Below, piece by piece: positions 16,900 through 25,838 of a stretch of DNA of 32,854 bases (the stretch's first letter is position 1; each line of letters begins with the position of its first letter). This stretch comes from an uncultured Anaerotruncus sp. (lineage in GTDB: Bacteria > Bacillota > Clostridia > Oscillospirales > Ruminococcaceae). The position numbers and the translations under genes are program-made. Location of the stretch: positions 1 to 32,854 of the forward strand of contig CALWZG010000041.1 in assembly GCA_944385965.1 (NCBI GenBank), written 5' to 3'. The notes beneath the pieces are model-generated. The model was not told the DNA's origin. It ran no database searches and saw only the letters and a program-made list of their open reading frames with translations.

Positions 16900-19266
16900 T
16901 TATTCCATATGTTTCAGGGATTCCAAAGCCTCTTTGGCCTTGGAATACCCGTTTTGGGCGGATGTAGTATACAGTTCCTTTGCCCGTTCCAGATTGCGCT
17001 CCACGCCTAAGCCCTGCTCATACAGCTTCCCCAGCCGGAACTGGGCCTCGCCATCATCGCCCCGGCCTATGGCCCGCCGGTACCAATACACCGCCTTCCC
17101 ATAATCCGGGCGGCCATCTTTTCCCTGCTCGCACAGGCTTCCCATCTTCAGCTGGGCGGCCACACAGCCTCCTTCAGCCGCTTGAAAATACAGGTTTGAC
17201 GCCTTTTTCAAATCCTGGGGAACTTCTTGGCCAGCTTCATAGTACTGGGCCATTTCATATAAGGCTTCCGGACAGTCTTGGTCAGCAGACTTCTGGAACC
17301 ATTTCAGGGCCTCTTCCCGATTCTGAATGGTTCCAATGCCTTCCCGCAGGCAGAGCGCCAGCTGATACATCCCCAAGCGGTTTCCTCCCTGGGCGGATTT
17401 TGTCAGCCATTCCACCGCCTGGGACTGGTCCTTCTGGCAGGATTCACCCAGCAGCAGCTCTCTGGCCAGATGATAAGCAGCCGCTGTGTCTCCCGCTTGT
17501 GCGGCCTTTCGATACCATTTCATCCCTTCTGCTGGGTTTCTGTCAGAATTCTCTTTGGACAGCAGGCGGTCTCCTGTAAGGACCATAGAGGGAACATCCC
17601 CCAGCTGAGCAGCCCTCAGATACCACCCATATCCCTTTTTCAGGTCTACCACCTTTTTAAACACATTTCGTCCGGTAAGATAATCCCCCATCAGGGTCAT
17701 GCAGTCCACTCTGTTTCTGGCGGCGCCTTTCTCATACCATTCCATAGCCTTTTCCGGGTTCTTTTCTGTACCCAGGCCCCGCTCGTAAGAAAATCCCAAT
17801 CGGGCGTAGGCATCCTCACAGCCAGCCTGGGCCGCCCGCAGATACCACCGGAAGGCTTCCGCTCGGTTGTAGGCAACCCCAATCCCCTGATAGCAGCAGT
17901 CGGCATAACACCGCATGGCGTCCGGACAGCCAGCTTCCGCTCCCTTAAGGTACCATTGGGCCGCCTTGGATTCCTCCTTGGAAACCCCCAGACCCTGCCG
18001 ATACAGCTCCCCAAGGTTGCACATGGCCAGCCCATTTCCTGCGTCAGCAGCTTTCCAATACCATTTCCGGGCCTTCTGGTAATCCTGCGGAGCCCCCAGT
18101 CCCGCCTCATACATGCAGCCCAGCAGGCACATTCCCTGAGAGGAACCCGCCTGAGCCGCCTGCTCATAATATCCAAACGCTTTTTCCAGCAGCTGAGGGT
18201 TTTGGGCTCCCTGTTCCCGGTACCAGTCTCCCAATTCCACCATGGCGGTGGTATCCCCGGTTTGAGCCCGGCTTTCCAATTGGGTATCCTGAAGGGCGGC
18301 TGTTTCCTCAAAAACTTCGTCCCGCTCCTGGGCCGCCTTTTTGCGCCAGTTCAGGCTTTCCTGGGGATTTTTCTCACAACCCAGCCCATCCCGATACATC
18401 CGGGCCAGATTCTCCATCCCATCAGGGAAATTCGCCTGAGAGGAACGCTGATACCATCGGAAGGCTTCCTCCAAATCCTGAGGCACCCCTTGACCCTGCT
18501 CATACATGTATCCCAGACAGTTCATGGCGTCCCCATCCCCCTGCTGGGCGGCCAGATGATAGTAGCCCATAGCCCGGGTGTAATCCCGTTCCACGCCTTC
18601 CCCCAAAGCGTAGCTGTTTCCCAGCAGTCTCCACGCCCGGGGAAGCCCCTGCTCGGCGGCCTTGCGATACCACTCCACTGCTTGGGCGTGGTCTTGGGGT
18701 TTATAAAGTCCCTGGTCATACAGAAGTCCAAGATTGCACTGTCCCATAGCGTCACCAGCCAAAGCCGCACGCTCATACCAGCTGGCAGCTTCCTCCTGGT
18801 TTTGTTCTACTCCCTGGCCATCCTCGTAGCAGCATCCCAGGTTGCACATAGCGCTGGCCACCCCGTTTTCAGCCGCACGCTCATACCACTGAAAAGCCTT
18901 CTTGTCATCCTTGGGAACACCTTCCCCAAAATCATAACAGCAGGCCAGATGATATTGAGCGGAGGGATGACCATACCGAGCTGCACGCTCATACCAATAG
19001 AGCATTTGTTTCAGGTCTTTAGCCACCCCATACCCCATTTGATAGCAGTAACCAAGGGTATCCTGGGCAGGCAGGAAGCCCTGCTCAGCGGCCCGCATAA
19101 AATATAGCACCGCCAACCGATAATTGCGCTGAACGCCCTTTCCCTCGTAATAGCGGCGCCCTTCCTCATAAAGCTCCTCCCGGCTGGCTCGGGACCGCCG
19201 GTTTCCCAAGGAGCCGCCGCCTTTATTGTCAGCCTCTCCTTGATATTGATTTCCATACTTCGCCAT
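16900..19266 (-). CDS. SEL1-repeat protein, 788 residues
   Basis: The largest of five adjacent SEL1 proteins. A short Gly/basic tail (about residues 1-28) is followed by about eight SEL1 repeats, a linker without the repeat pattern (around residues 318-335, ERDEVFEETAALQDTQLESRAQ), another block of about twelve repeats, and a cap ending AKEALESLKHME. The two blocks suggest two solenoids in one chain. There is no signal peptide, membrane helix or catalytic motif, so a cytoplasmic scaffold or regulator is likely. It starts ten bases after the SLOG gene with an AGGAG ribosome site and is therefore probably cotranscribed with it. Confidence 0.92.
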   Translation of the reverse strand: MAKYGNQYQGEADNKGGGSLGNRRSRASREELYEEGRRYYEGKGVQRNYRLAVLYFMRAAEQGFLPAQDTLGYCYQMGYGVAKDLKQMLYWYERAARYGHPSAQYHLACCYDFGEGVPKDDKKAFQWYERAAENGVASAMCNLGCCYEDGQGVEQNQEEAASWYERAALAGDAMGQCNLGLLYDQGLYKPQDHAQAVEWYRKAAEQGLPRAWRLLGNSYALGEGVERDYTRAMGYYHLAAQQGDGDAMNCLGYMYEQGQGVPQDLEEAFRWYQRSSQANFPDGMENLARMYRDGLGCEKNPQESLNWRKKAAQERDEVFEETAALQDTQLESRAQTGDTTAMVELGDWYREQGAQNPQLLEKAFGYYEQAAQAGSSQGMCLLGCMYEAGLGAPQDYQKARKWYWKAADAGNGLAMCNLGELYRQGLGVSKEESKAAQWYLKGAEAGCPDAMRCYADCCYQGIGVAYNRAEAFRWYLRAAQAGCEDAYARLGFSYERGLGTEKNPEKAMEWYEKGAARNRVDCMTLMGDYLTGRNVFKKVVDLKKGYGWYLRAAQLGDVPSMVLTGDRLLSKENSDRNPAEGMKWYRKAAQAGDTAAAYHLARELLLGESCQKDQSQAVEWLTKSAQGGNRLGMYQLALCLREGIGTIQNREEALKWFQKSADQDCPEALYEMAQYYEAGQEVPQDLKKASNLYFQAAEGGCVAAQLKMGSLCEQGKDGRPDYGKAVYWYRRAIGRGDDGEAQFRLGKLYEQGLGVERNLERAKELYTTSAQNGYSKAKEALESLKHME

Positions 19267-19276
19267 AATTGTTCTC

Positions 19277-19765
19277 CTAAATCAGACTTGCCTCATCCGC
19301 CAGATTGATGACTTCCACGCCATTCTTTATACACAGGTCAACGGTATATTTGGTGCCTCCGTTCCCCCTGTTCAAATAGCAAATACACCACTGGCTATGC
19401 TCCGCCAGATACCGGTTTCTCTGCTGCATACATCCCCGCACATATTGCTGGTACAAACAGATGACCTCATCCGCCTCCCGTTTGATAAAGCGATACAGGT
19501 CCACATCCGGAACCCGCCAGCCCTTGGTCTGGTCCTCACAGGGCAGCACCAGCACCAGCCGAATATCAGGATATTCCTCACGCATCTGCAGTACTTCCAG
19601 GGCCGCGATGGTATCAAAACCCAAGGCTCCCCCCGTTAAAAAATTGATTACACCTTGTTTGGCGCACAGCCACATCGCCCGCCGCATCCGTCTGCGCAGT
19701 TCCATAACCTCCGGTTCCGACGGGAGCTTTCTGTGTCCGCTGAAGCAGCAGCTTTTCCCTTCCAT
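19277..19765 (-). CDS. SLOG-domain protein, YpsA/DUF1273 type
   Basis: A 162-residue protein with the YpsA/YoqJ family signatures CCFSGHRKLP at the start and FLTGGALGFDTIAALEV in the middle, followed by VLPCEDQT and a C-terminal RGNGGTKYTVDLCIKNGVEVINL. The GG-x-GxD-type loop is the nucleotide- or ligand-binding hallmark of the SLOG superfamily, a Rossmann-like fold. YpsA proteins have been linked to cell division in Firmicutes, and other SLOG proteins sense nucleotides in signalling systems. The function here is unknown. It is the first gene of a SEL1 train. ATG 19765 is preferred, since AGAGGGTG precedes it; an upstream in-frame start at 19801 lies on top of the -10. Confidence 0.88.
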   Translation of the reverse strand: MEGKSCCFSGHRKLPSEPEVMELRRRMRRAMWLCAKQGVINFLTGGALGFDTIAALEVLQMREEYPDIRLVLVLPCEDQTKGWRVPDVDLYRFIKREADEVICLYQQYVRGCMQQRNRYLAEHSQWCICYLNRGNGGTKYTVDLCIKNGVEVINLADEASLI

Positions 19766-19799
19766 CCCGGCACCCTCTTTTAAATCTATACTGGATTTC

Positions 19800-19828
19800 A
19801 TTCTATCATAAAATATGTTTTTTGTCTA
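19800..19828 (-). promoter_or_regulatory. Sigma-A promoter of the SLOG-SEL1 gene train
   Basis: On the minus strand, -35 TAGACA (19823-19828), a 17-base spacer and -10 TAGAAT (19800-19805), about 30 bases upstream of the SLOG start codon. It is the only convincing promoter found for the SEL1 genes. Confidence 0.65.
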
Positions 19829-19959
19829 TGGAGGAAGCAGGCTTCCCCAAGGTCTGAAATCCCCTTTTCTCCTGTCAGGACACCGCTTTGGGCAACGGCT
19901 TTTTGGTTGTTGATGGACCCTCAGAAACTCTCCTGAGCTTAGCCCAAACCTTTCCAAAA

Positions 19960-19996
19960 CAGCAAGAAGGCCCGCTGTGGTTTTTTCCACAGCGGG
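19960..19996 (-). terminator. Terminator after ilvE
   Basis: A ten-base perfect stem CCCGCTGTGG/CCACAGCGGG (19971-19996) with a six-base loop, followed on the minus strand by a moderately T-rich tract. It separates ilvE from the SLOG-SEL1 train. Confidence 0.75.
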
Positions 19997-20020
19997 CGCG
20001 CTTGAGTTTATTCCATCCGT

Positions 20021-21088
20021 TCAGCAGCAGGGAACAATCCATCCAAAGGTATCAGCAGTACGGCCCCACTGAATATCTGTCAGGGTGTCGTACAGCTTCT
20101 GGCTCACAGGGCCAATCTGATTGTTGTTCACCACGGTAACGGTATCCCGGCATTTCAGCTCTCCGATGGGGGAGATAACCGCGGCGGTTCCAGTACCCCA
20201 GGCTTCCTCCAAACGGCCATCTTTCGCCGCCTGCTCCAGCTCATCAATGGACAGCTTGCGCTCGGAAACCTTCATTCCCCAAGATTTCAGCAGCTCGATG
20301 ACCGACTTGCGGGTAATGCCCGGCAGGATGCTTCCATCCAGCTCAGGGGTCACAATCTCCCCATCAATCTTGAAGAAGACGTTCATGGCGCCCACTTCCT
20401 CTACATATTTGCGCTCCACGCCATCCAGCCACAGCACCTGGGAATAACCCTGTTTCTCGGCTTCCTCCTGAGCAATCAGAGAGGCAGCGTAGTTTCCGCC
20501 TGTTTTGACCTCTCCCATGCCGCCCCGGGAGGCCCGCACATAATTGGTCTCTACATAAATCTTCACCGGGTTCAGCCCTGTGGCGTAATAAGCGCCAGAG
20601 GGAGAGAGAATCACACAATAAATATATCTGGCGGAAGGATGAACCCCCAGTACCTCCTGATTGGCCACGATGAAGGGACGGATATACAGGGACGCGCCAG
20701 GAATGGAAGGAACCCAATCCTTCTCCACTTCCACCAATTTTTTCAGGCCCTCCAGCAGCAGCTCCTCATCCAGTTCAGGAATCACCAGACGCTTGCAGGA
20801 GTTATTCAGGCGTTTGAAGTTCTCTTGAGGACGGAAGAACTGAATCTTGCCCTCAGCGGTACGATAGGCCTTCATTCCCTCGAAAATCTCCTGAGCGTAA
20901 TGCAGGCAGGCGCAGGAAGGGTCCATGGGAATTGGTCCATAAGGAACAATTCTTGGGTCATGCCAGCCATGCTCTTTGTCATAATCCATCAGGAACATGT
21001 GGTCGGTAAAATACTTGCCGAAACCCAGCTGATTCTGGTCCGGTTTCTGTTTGGGATGGTCGGTGAGAGTCACCTGAATGTCCATCAT
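20021..21088 (-). CDS. ilvE: Branched-chain amino-acid aminotransferase
   Basis: A 355-residue PLP-dependent class IV aminotransferase of the long BCAT subtype, transferring amino groups between leucine, isoleucine or valine and 2-oxoglutarate. Visible markers are LGFGKYFTDHMFLMDY near the start, YAQEIFEGMKAYR, RLNNSCKRL, SLYIRPF and EVKTGGNYAASLIAQ, in which Lys195 is the expected PLP-binding lysine, then GTGTAAVISPIG. Start ATG 21088 follows AAAGGAG by nine bases; the next ATG (21085) is equally possible. It has its own promoter and terminator. Glutamate made by the neighbouring gdhA product is the natural amino donor. Confidence 0.96.
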   Translation of the reverse strand: MMDIQVTLTDHPKQKPDQNQLGFGKYFTDHMFLMDYDKEHGWHDPRIVPYGPIPMDPSCACLHYAQEIFEGMKAYRTAEGKIQFFRPQENFKRLNNSCKRLVIPELDEELLLEGLKKLVEVEKDWVPSIPGASLYIRPFIVANQEVLGVHPSARYIYCVILSPSGAYYATGLNPVKIYVETNYVRASRGGMGEVKTGGNYAASLIAQEEAEKQGYSQVLWLDGVERKYVEEVGAMNVFFKIDGEIVTPELDGSILPGITRKSVIELLKSWGMKVSERKLSIDELEQAAKDGRLEEAWGTGTAAVISPIGELKCRDTVTVVNNNQIGPVSQKLYDTLTDIQWGRTADTFGWIVPCC

Positions 21089-21150
21089 AGTCAACAACTC
21101 CTTTTATCTCTATATCAAATATTAAAATCAAACAAATTGGATTGCTCTAA

Positions 21151-21179
21151 ATTTTAGCACTATAACCCTTTAATGTCAA
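21151..21179 (-). promoter_or_regulatory. Sigma-A promoter of ilvE
   Basis: On the minus strand, -35 TTGACA (21174-21179), a 17-base spacer and -10 TAAAAT (21151-21156). The spacer contains AAAGGG and TAGTG, resembling the two amino-acid transporter promoters. Confidence 0.78.
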
Positions 21180-21224
21180 AAAATCTCAGCAAAATTCCGT
21201 CCATCACGAGAAATTTCAGGAATT

Positions 21225-21263
21225 TAAACAAAAACCGCGCGGTGTGTGGAACACCGCACGGCA
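21225..21263 (-). terminator. Terminator after gdhA
   Basis: An 11-base stem (CCGTGCGGTGT with ACACCGCGCGG, one G-U pair) with a five-base loop, followed by TTTTTG on the minus strand. Confidence 0.85.
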
Positions 21264-21284
21264 GTTTTACAAAATCCTTTTGGA

Positions 21285-22664
<1,380 letters not shown>

Positions 22665-22694
22665 TTACGGAATACCTTGTTAAATTACATTTTT

Positions 22695-22723
22695 ATTATA
22701 CTGACTGCACCTCAATTGTGCAA
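22695..22723 (-). promoter_or_regulatory. Sigma-A promoter of gdhA
   Basis: On the minus strand, -35 TTGCAC (22718-22723), a 17-base spacer and a perfect -10 TATAAT (22695-22700). A small inverted repeat AAATT-4-AATTT lies upstream at 22737-22750. Confidence 0.8.
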
Positions 22724-22770
22724 GATTTTTTTTGTGAAATTGCAAAATTTGAATAACACTACTAGTTTTC

Positions 22771-22799
22771 TTGACTGAAAAGCGGTTTTGAGGTACAAT
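22771..22799 (+). promoter_or_regulatory. Sigma-A promoter of rnpB
   Basis: TTGACT (22771-22776), a 17-base spacer and TACAAT (22794-22799), placing the transcript start near 22807 at the beginning of helix P1. Confidence 0.85.
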
Positions 22800-22806
22800 A
22801 TTTCAT

Positions 22807-23141
22807 AGAGAGCGGATTGGACAGCGGCGGGCCGAAAGGCGTGAGGAAAGTCCGGGCTTCACAGGGCAGGATACCTGCTAACGGCAGGCCGAGGCGACTC
22901 GAGGGAAAGTGCAACAGAAAGATACCGCCGCCCCCCAGGGCGGTAAGGATGGAAAGGCGAGGTAAGAGCTCACCGGGGCGCGGGTGACCGCGCTGCCATG
23001 TAAACCCTATCCGAAGCAACAGCAGCTGGAACAATACAGCGGCCCGCTGTGTTCCGAAAGATGGCTTGAGCCAAGGGGCAACCCTTGGCCTAGAAAGATC
23101 GTTGTCCACGACAGAACCCGGCTTACAGATCCCCTCTCTCT
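22807..23141 (+). ncRNA. rnpB: RNase P RNA, bacterial type A-like
   Basis: The catalytic RNA that trims 5' leaders from pre-tRNAs. The conserved core is clear: GAGGAAAGTCCGGGC near the 5' end (about 22839-22854), GAGGTAAGAGCTCACCGG, GTAAACCCTATCCGAAGCAA near the middle, and ACAGAACCCGGCTTACAG at the 3' end (23111-23128). P1 forms between AGAGAG at 22807-22813 and CTCTCT at 23133-23140. The ends are set from P1 and the promoter, so they may be off by a few bases. Short open frames inside it are not genes. Confidence 0.97.
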
Positions 23142-23151
23142 TTGTCTATTC

Positions 23152-23175
23152 GGCCGGTGTCTCACCGGCCTTTTT
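23152..23175 (+). terminator. Terminator after rnpB
   Basis: An eight-base stem GGCCGGTG/CACCGGCC with a three-base loop followed by TTTTT. Confidence 0.88.
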
Positions 23176-23300
23176 GATACCCTTGGGTTCCCGCCAATCG
23201 TCTTGCCCCCTTTTTCTGTCCAATATGACGGACTGGAAAGGAACCCTTTCATTTTCCCGGATTAGATTAGGAAACTTTTATCTGTTGGGGAGGAATTTTT

Positions 23301-24083
23301 ATGGGAAAACTTTATATGGTCTACTTCAGTGCCGCCGGCACCACCAAACAGGTGATGGAAGCCATTGCGGATTCCCTGCCGCCTATGGAGCGGACAGAGG
23401 TGGATTTGCTGCGAAACCCCTTAACCCAGGAACTTTGTTTGGAACGGGAAGACCTTCTTTTGTTGGGGATGCCGGTATACGCTGGGGTTATCCCGGAGCA
23501 TTGCCTTTCCATGCTGAAATATCTGAAAGGAAAGGGTGGGCCGGCGATTCTGGCGGCGGTTTACGGCAACCGGGATTATGATGACGCCCTGCTGCAAATG
23601 CGGGATTTAACCACCGAGGCCGGATTCCAACCCATAGCGGCGGGGGCGTTTGTAGCCCAGCACTCTATCTTCCCAAAGGTTGGGGCCGGACGCCCAGACC
23701 AGAAGGATTTGGAATGGATTCAGGAGTTTTCAAAAGCCTGTTCAGATTTGCTCAAACAGCCCATCGACAGCCTTGGCCAGCTCAGCGTAAAGGGTAGTCC
23801 AGATTACAGTAAGCGTTATCCTGTAAAAATCCCCTTCAAGCCCACTGGCAACAAAAGCTGCACCTCCTGCGGCACCTGCGTCAGTATCTGCCCCATGAAG
23901 GCCATTCCATCCTCCAATCCCCGCCAAACCGATGAAAGCCTGTGCATCTCCTGCGGCGCCTGCATCGCCGCCTGCCCAGCTAGGGCCAGAGGCTACCATC
24001 AGGCTGCTTATCCAGCGGCGGCAGTGGGCTTTGGGCTGAAATGCGCCCACCGTCAGGAGCCCGAAGCCTTCTTCTGTAAATAA
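23301..24083 (+). CDS. EFR1-family flavodoxin/ferredoxin protein
   Basis: A 260-residue protein. Residues 1-150 resemble a flavodoxin fold, with the FMN-loop-like YFSAAGTTKQV (8-18) and GMPVYAGVIP. Residues 185-228 hold two 4Fe-4S clusters: Cys187/190/193/197 (CTSCGTCVSICP) and Cys215/218/221/225 (CISCGACIAACP). It is likely a soluble electron carrier in anaerobic metabolism, with unknown partner enzymes. GGGGAGGA lies six bases before ATG 23301. I saw no clear promoter in the 125 bases after the rnpB terminator. The BofA-like gene follows after 50 bases. Confidence 0.93.
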   Translation: MGKLYMVYFSAAGTTKQVMEAIADSLPPMERTEVDLLRNPLTQELCLEREDLLLLGMPVYAGVIPEHCLSMLKYLKGKGGPAILAAVYGNRDYDDALLQMRDLTTEAGFQPIAAGAFVAQHSIFPKVGAGRPDQKDLEWIQEFSKACSDLLKQPIDSLGQLSVKGSPDYSKRYPVKIPFKPTGNKSCTSCGTCVSICPMKAIPSSNPRQTDESLCISCGACIAACPARARGYHQAAYPAAAVGFGLKCAHRQEPEAFFCK

Positions 24084-24133
24084 AGGTCTTTTTCCTTTGG
24101 GACACGCATAGGATTTCCTTGGAGGTGAGTCCT

Positions 24134-24391
24134 GTGCCTGTGGCTTTGTTATCCGGCGCTTCTTTGATTGTTTTGATGGTATTGATTGCCTTGGCCCGTT
24201 CCGGCCATTTCATCCGCTCCCTGCTCTATTCCGCCCTCACCGGAAATTTGGCTTTGATTGGAGCTGGCTGGCTGGGAGCCTTCTCTGGGAATCTGCTGCT
24301 GTCGGTGAATCCCTTCACCATAGGGGTTTCTTCCCTGCTGGGGGTCCCGGGAGTGCTGGCGATGGCGGTACTCAAATTGATTTTTTCCTAA
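24134..24391 (+). CDS. BofA-like (pro-sigma-K processing inhibitor) membrane protein
   Basis: An 85-residue protein with two or three hydrophobic segments (residues 4-20, 26-45 and the C-terminus) and the family's C-terminal pattern SVNPFTIGVSSLLGVPGVLAMAVLK. In Bacillus BofA holds back the SpoIVFB protease in the outer forespore membrane until forespore signalling. In Clostridia the homologue is common but its partner is often unclear. GTG 24134 is chosen as start because GGAGGTG lies six bases upstream; the TTG at 24119 would overlap that site. It supports a spore-forming host. Confidence 0.82.
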   Translation: MPVALLSGASLIVLMVLIALARSGHFIRSLLYSALTGNLALIGAGWLGAFSGNLLLSVNPFTIGVSSLLGVPGVLAMAVLKLIFS

Positions 24392-24435
24392 ATAACCTTG
24401 GCGTATTCTCATCCTTATTTTTACTGAGAATCTTC

Positions 24436-24477
24436 AGCGTTTTTCTCACCTGTTGGGAAAAACGCTTATTTTTTTAA
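24436..24477 (+). terminator. Terminator after the BofA-like gene
   Basis: A ten-base stem AGCGTTTTTC/GAAAAACGCT with an 11-base loop followed by TATTTTTTT. Confidence 0.88.
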
Positions 24478-24559
24478 ATATTTTTTAGAAATCTGTCCCT
24501 AATTGGAAATCTGAATGGTTTTAAGATTTAGACACCAGTCCAGCGAAGGGGGTTGGCGT

Positions 24560-25000
24560 ATGTGCCAGCAGGCGTTGACATGTCATCAAAAGTACTATAA
24601 AAGCTGTCTGCCGCAGCTGTACCAAGCGGCGCTGTTTCTCACCGGAAACCCATCGGAAGCTGAGAGAATCTGTGGTCAGCTCTGGACGCAAGCCTGCCAG
24701 GAATGTGACTGCGCCATGGAGCAGAGGCAGTTCCTATGCCGTTGTTTTAAGGCTTTGGTCCGCCAAATCCGGGAATCAGGCATCCCTCAGCAGGAATTGG
24801 CGCTGGACCATGCCATTGGGCGTGCCCTCTGCGGTTTGACCCTGATTGACCGATGCTTAGTGGTTTTTTCCGGCTTGGGCTGCTCACTGGAGGAACTGTC
24901 AGAGATTTTGGGACAGCCAGTCTGGCTCCTGAAGGGGCGCCTGCGTCAAGCCATGACTGGACTGCGCAAATCCAGTTTGGTTACACAGCCCGCTAGTTAA
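24560..25000 (+). CDS. Cysteine-rich sigma-70/ECF-like protein
   Basis: A 146-residue protein with an ECF sigma layout. Residues 12-55 (YKSCLPQLYQAALFLTGNPSEAERICGQLW) resemble sigma region 2, and residues 90-137 (LTLIDRCLVVFSGLGCSLEELSEILGQPVWLLKGRLRQAMTGLR) resemble region 4 with its helix-turn-helix. Region 2 lacks a clear promoter-melting motif, so it may be a degenerate sigma factor or a sigma-like regulator. It has 12 cysteines (2, 8, 16, 38, 46, 49, 51, 60, 62, 91, 99, 108), far more than usual. ATG 24560 follows GAAGGGGG by seven bases; an upstream ATG at 24515 has no ribosome site. A tiny membrane-protein gene follows after 39 bases. Confidence 0.72.
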   Translation: MCQQALTCHQKYYKSCLPQLYQAALFLTGNPSEAERICGQLWTQACQECDCAMEQRQFLCRCFKALVRQIRESGIPQQELALDHAIGRALCGLTLIDRCLVVFSGLGCSLEELSEILGQPVWLLKGRLRQAMTGLRKSSLVTQPAS

Positions 25001-25039
25001 ACTTTTAAAACACGATTGAGTGTAAGAGGAGGCTTTACC

Positions 25040-25132
25040 ATGGGGAAGCGTTTGGAATGGACTTGTTTGGTGTTGGGATGTTTGTGCCTAGCTGCGGTGG
25101 GGGTGCTTCCCATCATTTGGGCGCTTCTGTAA
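25040..25132 (+). CDS. 30-residue single-pass membrane peptide
   Basis: A short open frame from ATG 25040 to TAA. AGAGGAGG lies seven bases upstream, among the strongest ribosome sites in the window. The peptide has a basic start (MGKRLEW) and then one continuous hydrophobic helix with Cys9, Cys14 and Cys16. The function is unknown. Its position 39 bases after the sigma-like gene, and before a shared terminator, suggests they are cotranscribed. Confidence 0.6.
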   Translation: MGKRLEWTCLVLGCLCLAAVGVLPIIWALL

Positions 25133-25151
25133 ATAGAAATAGCCAATTGTC

Positions 25152-25203
25152 AAAAGCCGGACACTTGAGGGGATTTCCTCCTCTCCAGTGTCCGGCTTTT
25201 TCA
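25152..25203. terminator. Bidirectional terminator
   Basis: Fourteen-base arms AAAAGCCGGACACT (25152-25165) and AGTGTCCGGCTTTT (25187-25200), with an inner GAGG/CCTC stem and T runs on both strands. It serves the small membrane-peptide gene (plus) and the GNAT gene (minus). Confidence 0.9.
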
Positions 25204-25632
25204 AAAATATTTTCTGAACCCACATTCTTGGGTATATCCAATCCCCCGATAAAAGGCATGGGCCTCCTTTCGGAAGCTGCTGGATACCAAAAAAGCATAT
25301 TGGCATCCCTGCTCCTTGGCCCAGGCTTCCAGCCAGGCGAACATGCCTTTCCCCACACCTTGCCCTCTGCAATCCTCCCGAGTAACCACATTCTCAATCA
25401 CCAGGAAGGGCAGGCATGGGCCGCAGATGTCCTGACAAACCATCCCTGTCACCGTTCCCACCAGCTGGTCTCCCCGACAAGCCACTGTGAGGCAATATTC
25501 TGGATGTTCCTCCATCCATTCCAGTCGGCGCTCCAATGCGGACAGGTCTGCTGGATAGTCGGTCAGCTCCAGCACCAGCTGGGACAGCTGCGGTGCGTCT
25601 GCGGGGGTGGCTTTCCGATATGAAATCTCCAT
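25201..25632 (-). CDS. GNAT-family N-acetyltransferase
   Basis: A 143-residue protein with the GNAT fold. It starts with IRKATPADAP-type strand (ISYRKATPADAPQL), then VACRGDQLVGTVTG, the acetyl-CoA loop VVTREDCRGQGVGKGMFAWLEAWAKEQG (Q/RxxGxG/A motif) and AHAFYRGIGYTQEC at the end. It transfers an acetyl group from acetyl-CoA to an unknown amine. ATG 25632 follows GGGAGGAA. It stands alone, convergent with the sigma-like gene. Its substrate cannot be predicted. Confidence 0.92.
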   Translation of the reverse strand: MEISYRKATPADAPQLSQLVLELTDYPADLSALERRLEWMEEHPEYCLTVACRGDQLVGTVTGMVCQDICGPCLPFLVIENVVTREDCRGQGVGKGMFAWLEAWAKEQGCQYAFLVSSSFRKEAHAFYRGIGYTQECGFRKYF

Positions 25633-25754
25633 CTCTGATTCCTCCCATCTTCGGATTCCAGTATAGCAAAAATGGGGATAAAATCCAATGGAAATTTGGA
25701 AAGTTACCCAAAGGAACTGAAAAAATCCTCTGGAAAATTTTCCGGTCCCCCGCC

Positions 25755-25783
25755 TTGCGTATCAGGATGGGAAATGGTAAACT
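25755..25783 (+). promoter_or_regulatory. Probable sigma-A promoter of prfC
   Basis: TTGCGT (25755-25760), a 17-base spacer and TAAACT (25778-25783), about 50 bases before the prfC start codon. Confidence 0.5.
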
Positions 25784-25838
25784 ATATAAGTTAGAGTATT
25801 TTTAAGTATTTTTGAGATTTGCGCATGGAGGAGTCAGC

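Noticed and set aside
17278..19107. A 609-codon open frame on the plus strand, opposite the large SEL1 gene
   Set aside because: It is antisense to a clearly repeat-structured SEL1 protein, has no ribosome site, and its composition mirrors the repeats. The same holds for long plus-strand frames at 13928-15133 and 15736-16578.
12076..19266. Repeated DNA considered as a CRISPR or other short-repeat array
   Set aside because: The periodicity (about 108 bases) is that of SEL1 codons, the units are diverged, and there are no unique spacers.
22984..23265. Open frames within and around the RNase P RNA
   Set aside because: They overlap conserved rnpB core elements, and no start signal is seen.
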